Positions 35,074 through 41,136 of a DNA stretch of 41,136 nt are shown piece after piece. Made by a program: the position numbers and the translations under genes. The notes beneath the pieces are model-generated. The model searched no databases and was not told where the DNA came from. It worked only from the letters and a program-made list of their open reading frames with translations. This DNA comes from Candidatus Chisholmbacteria bacterium RIFCSPLOWO2_01_FULL_49_14 (lineage in GTDB: Bacteria > Patescibacteriota > Microgenomatia > UBA1400 > Chisholmbacteraceae). Within the stretch, counting starts at the first letter, position 1, and the number at the start of each line of letters is the position of its first letter. The stretch covers positions 5,009 through 46,144 of the forward strand of contig MHCL01000002.1 of assembly GCA_001816915.1 (NCBI GenBank). Reading direction: 5' to 3'.

Positions 35074-35424
35074 CGTACAGGTTCGACCTGTACGGGAAAT
35101 CCCGAGGTGTCTAGAGAAAGCCACCCCCGGAGTGGAAGAAATTCCCTAGGTGTCCCTCCAGAGGCGGGCAGGCAAGGCTCTTCCACCTCCCAGGTGGAAG
35201 ACGTGCCAGGCCCAGTCTGACTGGGTTGTCGAGGTTGACTCGATCCGACCTGGCAGGCGTGGATACGGCGAGGCGAGGCCCGCCTTCGTTGAAACTATGG
35301 CGAGGCGATGCCCGCCTTCGCCGAGGCTCCGGCGGGCGAGGCCATCCTCCGTCAAGACTACGGAATGGTACAACAGTACTAACACAAATTCTCTGGAACT
35401 AGCCTGGGGGAAGTGGTAAAATTA
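35074..35424. repeat. Repeat block including the three-way-junction element and terminal GGGGGAAGTGGTAAAATT
   Basis: GTACAGGTTCGACCTGTAC; CCACCTcccAGGTGG; 35204..35255 identical to 27488..27539. Confidence 0.92.
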
Positions 35425-35502
35425 CTCTGGAAGAGCTGAATATTGGTTGCATTATTGCAACTTGACTTTTTAGTTCCTATAGTGTACAATATTGAGATTA
35501 AT

Positions 35503-37320
35503 ATGACTGGAGACTATATCACCTATAACGATATTGCTCGACTTTTGGGTATATCTCGCCAAGCAATTCAAAAGCAGCTCAAAGGCAAGATAGCTGCTGG
35601 TAAGGTGAAGGTTAAAGCACAAGGCAGGACAGAACAAATCCTCTATTCATCCCTTCCTATAAAAATGAGAAAGCGGATTACTGCAGTTAAAGAGAAGGTG
35701 GCGGAAAAAGCCAAGAAAATGGTTTCAGTACCCAAAAAAGACATCAATTTCGAAAAAGAGCTCTGGGCGGCTGCGGATAGGCTACGCGGGAATGTTGACC
35801 CTTCAGAATACAAATACATTGTCCTTGGGCTTATCTTCCTCAAGTATGTCTCTGATTCCTTCTATCAACAAAGAACAAAGCTTCAACAGTGGCTGAATGA
35901 TCCATCAAACAAGAAGTATTACATCCGCGATGAAAAGTCCAGAGAAAAAATGCTTGAAGATAAGGAAATGTATAAGCGAGAGAGCATCTTCTATATCCCA
36001 GAAGTCGCTCGATGGGAGTTTCTGAGAAACAAAGCATCGCTTGCAAACATTGCCGAATACATCGAGAAAGCAATGGAAGCTATTGAACGAGATAATCCAG
36101 AGCAACTCAGTGGAGTTCTTCCTAAAAACTTTGTCCGCCTACCTCTTGAACCACACGTAATTGGAGAGTTGGTCAATATTTTCTCACGCATCACATTTGA
36201 TCATACCAAGGAGAAAGAAAAAGACATGCTGGGGAGAGTCTATGAATACTTCATTGGTCAATTCGCTGATGCTGAAGGTAAACGCGGTGGTGCTTTCTTT
36301 ACCCCAAGACCAATCGTCAAGCTCCTGGTCGAGATCCTTGAACCGTTTGAAAACAGCAGGGTTTTTGATCCCTGTGCCGGAAGCGGAGGGATGTTCGTTC
36401 AGTCAAGTAATTTCTTGAAAGAACATCATAAGAACCCCAACAAAATCTCACTCTTTGGACAAGAAAGTAACCGAACGACTCTCCAACTGTGCAAAATGAA
36501 TTTGGCAATCCGCGGAGTATTCGGAAAGATCGAATTTGGGAACTCGTATTATGAGGACAAGTTTTCCGATTTGAAGGCCGATTTTGTACTTGCGAATCCC
36601 CCATTTAATGCTGAATGGGATCCGGATCGCATTACTGAAAAAGATCCACGAATTGCTTATGGTACACCACCCGCAAGCAACGCCAACTTCATGTGGATCC
36701 AACATTTTATCCAACACCTTACACCAAATGGAATGGCCGGGTTTGTGATGGCCAATGGTGACTTGGCTATTGGAGGTAAAGAAGGAAAGATTCGCGAAAA
36801 GATCATCAAAGACGACCTCATCGACGTCGTGATCGCCTGCCCCCCAAAACTCTTTTTCAATGTTTCCCTCCCCGTTTCACTTTGGTTTATCACCAAGAAC
36901 AAAGAGTCCGGAAGGTTTCGAAAGCGCAATGGAGAAACGCTGTTTATTGATGCTCGAGACACATTTGAGCAAATCTCAAGAAAACAGGTCGTCTTTAACG
37001 AAGAACAGATCCAAAAAATCGCCAATACAGTCCGAGCATGGAGAGGGCAATCTTCCTTCGCAGAGGCTACGGAAGGACAAGGAAAGAAGCTGAAGTACGA
37101 AGATATCCCCGGATTTTGCAAGGCCGTAAAACTGGAAGAGATCGAAAAAAACGGTTTCGTCCTCACCCCCGGCCGCTATGTGGGAATCCCCGAGGAAGAA
37201 GACGATGGGGTACCGTTTGAAGAGAAGGTGAAGGCGCTGAAGAAGGATTTGAAAGGCTATTTCAAAGAAAGCGAGAAGGTGGAAAAAGAAATTTTGAAGA
37301 ATTTGAAGAAAATACAATGA
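35503..37320 (+). CDS. hsdM: Type I restriction-modification DNA methyltransferase (HsdM) with N-terminal HTH extension
   Basis: HsdM_N ELWAAADRLRGNVDPSEYKYIVLGLIFLKYVSD; motif I FDPCAGSGGMFVQ; motif IV LANPPF; TTGACT-N17-TACAAT promoter. Confidence 0.95.
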   Translation: MTGDYITYNDIARLLGISRQAIQKQLKGKIAAGKVKVKAQGRTEQILYSSLPIKMRKRITAVKEKVAEKAKKMVSVPKKDINFEKELWAAADRLRGNVDPSEYKYIVLGLIFLKYVSDSFYQQRTKLQQWLNDPSNKKYYIRDEKSREKMLEDKEMYKRESIFYIPEVARWEFLRNKASLANIAEYIEKAMEAIERDNPEQLSGVLPKNFVRLPLEPHVIGELVNIFSRITFDHTKEKEKDMLGRVYEYFIGQFADAEGKRGGAFFTPRPIVKLLVEILEPFENSRVFDPCAGSGGMFVQSSNFLKEHHKNPNKISLFGQESNRTTLQLCKMNLAIRGVFGKIEFGNSYYEDKFSDLKADFVLANPPFNAEWDPDRITEKDPRIAYGTPPASNANFMWIQHFIQHLTPNGMAGFVMANGDLAIGGKEGKIREKIIKDDLIDVVIACPPKLFFNVSLPVSLWFITKNKESGRFRKRNGETLFIDARDTFEQISRKQVVFNEEQIQKIANTVRAWRGQSSFAEATEGQGKKLKYEDIPGFCKAVKLEEIEKNGFVLTPGRYVGIPEEEDDGVPFEEKVKALKKDLKGYFKESEKVEKEILKNLKKIQ

Positions 37321-37970
37321 CTAGCAAAATCGAGCATACAAATGATGAGGTTCGGCATAAGATAATACACTTCTTAGCCCAACAGCGACAGGCTGCGCGA
37401 GGAGTCAGTGGTCTTTCTGCAAGTATTTCAGAGATAAATAAGGCGTTAAAGAAAGAAAATGTCGGCCGAAATGAGGTTGCGAGAAACTTGGATTACCTCA
37501 TTCAACATGGGTGGGTTCTCGAAGATGTAATCAACCGTCCATACACAACACCAAAGGGGTTTCAGGTGCCATCGGAGAAACGCCTCTATAAATTATCTGA
37601 TGTTGGCCTTAGATATGCTGAGGGCGAATCATCATTTGATCGCACCAGCGTTTTTTCAGGAATCAACATCACTAGCATCGGCGGTATTACAGTGGTTGGC
37701 AACAATAATATAGTTCGTAATGAGTTCATGGATTCACTTCGTGCTTTTAATCAGCTTGAAGGTGCGGCTAAGGTGTCTGATCAGTTAACTGAGGAGCAAA
37801 AGCTTAACATCCAAGCTGACATCCAAACCATCAAGAACCAGCTTTCAAAAGCACAACCGAATAAGAGTATTCTCAAGAGCGCAATGGAGGGCATTGCGTT
37901 TATCGGATCTCTTCCAGGTTTTGCAGAAGTCTTTCAAGTGGCGGCTGCTGCAATCGGAAATATTTTATGA
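37317..37970 (+). CDS. wHTH-like plus SGINITSIGGITVVGNNN-motif protein of unknown function
   Basis: ATGA overlap with hsdM; N-terminal winged-helix-like region; C-terminal helical segment. Confidence 0.75.
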   Translation: MTSKIEHTNDEVRHKIIHFLAQQRQAARGVSGLSASISEINKALKKENVGRNEVARNLDYLIQHGWVLEDVINRPYTTPKGFQVPSEKRLYKLSDVGLRYAEGESSFDRTSVFSGINITSIGGITVVGNNNIVRNEFMDSLRAFNQLEGAAKVSDQLTEEQKLNIQADIQTIKNQLSKAQPNKSILKSAMEGIAFIGSLPGFAEVFQVAAAAIGNIL

Positions 37971-38067
37971 CTGGGACTACCGAAGATTTAAGTACTCGGC
38001 GGTGACTGAAGGTAAAGAAAGATCGGACTTAAAATAATAATCAAATATTGAAAGAGACAAATCATAT

Positions 38068-38523
38068 ATGACTACATTAATTATGCAGTGCAAAAATTGT
38101 CTAAGAGTTTTTTCTTCAGGGATAAATATTGGTTCTGGCGCGACAGTAACATTAGTAGGTAATACATCCCAATGTCCTTTCTGTGGCTCTTTCGAGAATA
38201 TTCCAGATGGCACGTTTAGAGGAACGGTTGAGGGCATTGTTCAAGTCTTGGAGCAGTCAGAGAATCCATTAAAAAGAGCGGGAGAATTACTTGATGCGTT
38301 GGAGAGAGTAAAAAGCCAAGAGGATTTGAAAAGAATTAAGAGCTCTCCGAAATGGAGCGCATTCAAAAAGTGGTTACCCGATTCTCCAGAGAAAATTGCC
38401 GCTTATATAGCAATTATTTATACCATTGTTCAACTACTAACTAAGGAACCGAAAATGAGTATTCAATACAATATTTTTATCGAACAATATAACCAAGTGG
38501 TCAATATCAAGAACGGGAAGTAG
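38068..38523 (+). CDS. Zinc-ribbon protein of unknown function with SGINIGSGATVTLVGN motif
   Basis: MQCKNCLRVF..CPFCGSF; motif lies between the two Cys pairs. Confidence 0.7.
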   Translation: MTTLIMQCKNCLRVFSSGINIGSGATVTLVGNTSQCPFCGSFENIPDGTFRGTVEGIVQVLEQSENPLKRAGELLDALERVKSQEDLKRIKSSPKWSAFKKWLPDSPEKIAAYIAIIYTIVQLLTKEPKMSIQYNIFIEQYNQVVNIKNGK

Positions 38524-38524
38524 T

Positions 38525-39754
38525 ATGCAAAATCAATTTCCAAAAAACTGGCGAAAAGTGAAGTTGGGAGAAGTTGTTGATATTAACCCTCGCCAAATAA
38601 ACAAAGATAATTTTCATAAAGAAATTGAATATGTGGACATATCCGCTGTGGGTACGGCAACACTAGAGTCGACTACAACTCATTTGCTATCAGAAGCTCC
38701 AGGAAGAGCCAGAAGGCTTGTCAAAAATGGGGATACAATTATTTCTACTGTCCGCCCAAATCGAAGATCATTTTACTACTTCAAAAACCCAACGGATAAC
38801 TTAGTTGTTTCTACTGGTTTTGCTGTGCTTTCATCTAAACTCAAAATCACAGATTCAAGATTTATATACTATCTCGTTACTCAAAAATCGTTTACACATT
38901 ATTTAACGTCTAATGTAAAAGGCTCCGCATACCCTGCTATTACTACTGATGTTATTGAGAATGCCGAAGTTCTAATACCCGCTTATGAAGAACAAAATCA
39001 AATAGCTTCCATTCTCTCTTCTTTTGATGACAAGATTGAGGTAAATATCAAAATTGCAAAAACACTTGAGGAAACGGCACAGGTGATTTTTAAGGAGTGG
39101 TTTAAAAAATTCAAATTTCCCGGACATGAAAAAGTAAAAATGATTGATTCGGAATTAGGAAAAATTCCGGAAGGGTGGGAAATTAAGAAACTAAGCGATT
39201 TAGTATCCACACAATATGGGTACACAGAATCGGCGTCGGAAAAAGAAATTGGACCGAGGTTTTTACGAGTAATGGATATCAATAAATCTGATTGGATAGA
39301 TTGGTCAAGTGTCCCTTATTGCAAGATAAACGATAAAGACTTATTAAAATATCGGTTAAGTGCTGGGGATGTCGTAATCGCTCGTATGGCAGATCCAGGG
39401 AAGGTAGCAATTATTGAGGAAAATGTAAATGCTGTTTTTGCATCATATTTAATTAGACTAAAACCATTGAATAAAAGTGTAGGAAATTACTTTCTTTACT
39501 TTTATCTAACATCGTCGCAATACCAAGGTTTCATTTTTGGTTCCAGCACAGGCACAACGAGACAAAGCGCTAATGCAAGGGTAATTACTGATTGTTATTT
39601 GGCAGTGCCAAAAGACGAAATTATCAAAGAATTTGAAACCATTGCAAACCTTCTTAGAAAAATGATTCAAACAAAAGTAAAAGAAAACCAAAAACTTGCA
39701 GAAATGCGAGATTTGCTTTTGCCGAAGTTGATGAGAGGAGAGTTAAGAGTATGA
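38525..39754 (+). CDS. hsdS: Type I restriction specificity subunit (HsdS)
   Basis: Two target-recognition repeats: PKNWRKVKLGEVVDI..PAYEEQNQIASILSSFDDKIE and PEGWEIKKLSDLV..MRDLLLPKLMRGELRV. Confidence 0.95.
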   Translation: MQNQFPKNWRKVKLGEVVDINPRQINKDNFHKEIEYVDISAVGTATLESTTTHLLSEAPGRARRLVKNGDTIISTVRPNRRSFYYFKNPTDNLVVSTGFAVLSSKLKITDSRFIYYLVTQKSFTHYLTSNVKGSAYPAITTDVIENAEVLIPAYEEQNQIASILSSFDDKIEVNIKIAKTLEETAQVIFKEWFKKFKFPGHEKVKMIDSELGKIPEGWEIKKLSDLVSTQYGYTESASEKEIGPRFLRVMDINKSDWIDWSSVPYCKINDKDLLKYRLSAGDVVIARMADPGKVAIIEENVNAVFASYLIRLKPLNKSVGNYFLYFYLTSSQYQGFIFGSSTGTTRQSANARVITDCYLAVPKDEIIKEFETIANLLRKMIQTKVKENQKLAEMRDLLLPKLMRGELRV

Positions 39755-40815
39755 AGTATATTTTTATAGATTCAAACCAATATAGACATATATTTTCTTT
39801 ATCGGAAGGCTTTTCTGATAGCGTACATGATTTGTTAATAAGGCTTATCGATTCTAATCATGCAAAACTTCTATTACCCCAACAAACAAGGGAAGAGGTA
39901 GAGCGAAACCGCTATAGACAGTGGCCGGAAAACGAAATAAAAAACATTGAATCAAAAATAACAAATTTAAAAGACTTGCTTGAAAAAAGAGAAAAAGATT
40001 TAGGGTCTTTTAAGGTTTATAAAGACCTTGTTGAAGAGGTAAATTCAGAAATAAATAAGTTAGAGAAAGAAAAAGAAAAGATTATTAGCACCTTTACTAA
40101 TAACAGGAGTAAGGCCAATCAGAAGTTAAAAAAACTATTTGGAAAGGCCGTCACAATAGACGAAACCTCAAAAATTAGGCAACTCGCCGATATAAGATTT
40201 AAGAAGAAAAATCCACCCTATGGAGATAATGTTGGTGATTCTCTAATCTGGGAAAGCCTTCTTTCATTTTTTGAAAATATCAGGACAGTTTATTTAATTT
40301 TTGTTGCTAATGATAAACAGGCTTGGGGAAAGTATGGTTTCGACAGAATTCTACAGGATAAGTTTAAGAAGCAGATAACGGGTCGGAGAATTAAATATAT
40401 AAACAAGCTTTCTGACATTCCTGAAATAACTGTTGAGGAACAAGAAAAAATAAAAGCTGAAGAACAAGATAATTCTAAGAGGAATGCTGTGATTGATTTT
40501 GTAAACAGCCAGAGTTTTATTGACGCAGGAGAGAAAGCAAATAAGTTGCTGTTGTTTAAAAATCTCCTTACAACCGATGACTATCAAGATATTCTACGAG
40601 CAAGTTTATCCAATCATGAAATATACCAATCATTCTTTACTGCGATCCCTCTTAGTAAGTTGGTAATAGGTGATGATGACTATGTCATTAAGGAAATCGA
40701 ATCCATTGATGCTGAATTATGGAATCGTTTTGCAAAAAAGTATGAAGTTTCGTTAAAAAGACAATCGGATCAACAAAATGAGGCAAAAGAAGACGAAGAT
40801 GATATTCCATTTTAG
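39751..40815 (+). CDS. PIN-like (DUF4935-type) domain protein, putative RNase
   Basis: KYIFIDSNQYRHIF, LLPQQTREEVERNR, GDNVGDSLIWESLLSF, IFVANDKQAWG acidic PIN positions; 4-nt overlap with hsdS. Confidence 0.8.
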   Translation: MKYIFIDSNQYRHIFSLSEGFSDSVHDLLIRLIDSNHAKLLLPQQTREEVERNRYRQWPENEIKNIESKITNLKDLLEKREKDLGSFKVYKDLVEEVNSEINKLEKEKEKIISTFTNNRSKANQKLKKLFGKAVTIDETSKIRQLADIRFKKKNPPYGDNVGDSLIWESLLSFFENIRTVYLIFVANDKQAWGKYGFDRILQDKFKKQITGRRIKYINKLSDIPEITVEEQEKIKAEEQDNSKRNAVIDFVNSQSFIDAGEKANKLLLFKNLLTTDDYQDILRASLSNHEIYQSFFTAIPLSKLVIGDDDYVIKEIESIDAELWNRFAKKYEVSLKRQSDQQNEAKEDEDDIPF

Positions 40816-40826
40816 CTTTTACAAAT

Positions 40827-41136
40827 ATGCCAATAATTAACGAAAATACACTAGCAGAACAACCAGTTATCGAGTGGTTGAGAGAACTTGGTTATGAGGT
40901 CCTTTTTAGCCCGGATTTGGCGCCGGGTGGGGCTTTTATGGATAGAAATGATTATCGTGAGGTCGTTTTGGAGGGAAGGCTCAAGCGATCATTGAAACGA
41001 ATCAACCCGAACATTCCAGATTATGCCTTGGATGAGGTGGCTAAGAAGATTATCAAATATGAACATCAAGATATTGAGCTTGGGAATAAAGAAATGTATG
41101 AAATGTTTACCCGTGGAGTAGTTGTTGATGTGAAAG
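40827..41136 (+). CDS. hsdR: Type I restriction endonuclease HsdR, N-terminal part (runs off window)
   Basis: MPIINENTLAEQPVIEWLRELGYEVLFSPDLAPGG..REVVLEGRLKRSLKRINPNIP. Confidence 0.88.
   Translation, partial: MPIINENTLAEQPVIEWLRELGYEVLFSPDLAPGGAFMDRNDYREVVLEGRLKRSLKRINPNIPDYALDEVAKKIIKYEHQDIELGNKEMYEMFTRGVVVDVK

Noticed and set aside
24490-35424. CRISPR array
   Set aside because: Repeats are palindromic, variable in sequence and spacing, and separated by whole genes; no regular 28-37-nt repeat with unique spacers and no cas genes.
24490-35424. Classical integron
   Set aside because: No IntI-like ORF in the window, and the repeats lack paired RYYYAAC/GTTRRRY core sites (gttgaaac and tactaac do not fit). 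Kept only as an organisational analogy.
1-41136. tRNA/rRNA genes
   Set aside because: No tRNA-like or rRNA-like segment recognised by eye; a tRNAscan/Infernal run would be needed to exclude them.

Overview
About 41 kb of compact bacterial DNA. Small genes, many unknown ORFs and dense short palindromes suggest a Patescibacteria/CPR-type chromosome, but this taxonomic guess is inference. Bases 1-24 kb hold ordinary single genes and short operons: GT4 glycosyltransferase, PD-(D/E)XK nuclease, permease, Fic protein, ABC-2 exporter, secreted glycoside-hydrolase-like protein, LiaI/LiaF-like pair, HlyD-like adaptor, two Gre-family factors, MFS, DUF3175, GNAT, a frameshifted SpoIIE phosphatase, HD-GYP, NYN, trypsin-like protease, and a ribonucleotide-reductase-like operon. 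Bases ~24.5-35.4 kb form a cassette-like accessory region. Six toxin-antitoxin loci (three PIN-type, two RelE/HigB-XRE, one HicAB) and several one-gene cargos (macro domain, JAMM-like, unknowns) are separated by blocks of modular hairpin repeats (core CAGGTC-G-GACCTG), and several blocks end in an extended -10-like motif (GGGGGAAGTGGTAAAAT). Bases 35.5-41.1 kb carry a type I R-M operon (hsdM, hsdS, truncated hsdR) interrupted by three accessory genes, including a PIN-domain putative RNase and two neighbours that share an unusual SGINIxS..TVVGN motif. About 18 genes have a -10 hexamer ending only 6-9 nt before the start codon, which predicts widespread leaderless transcription. The strongest candidates for undescribed biology are the hairpin-delimited cassette array with its promoter module, and the decorated R-M operon. 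All homology calls come from reading motifs by eye; no searches were run.
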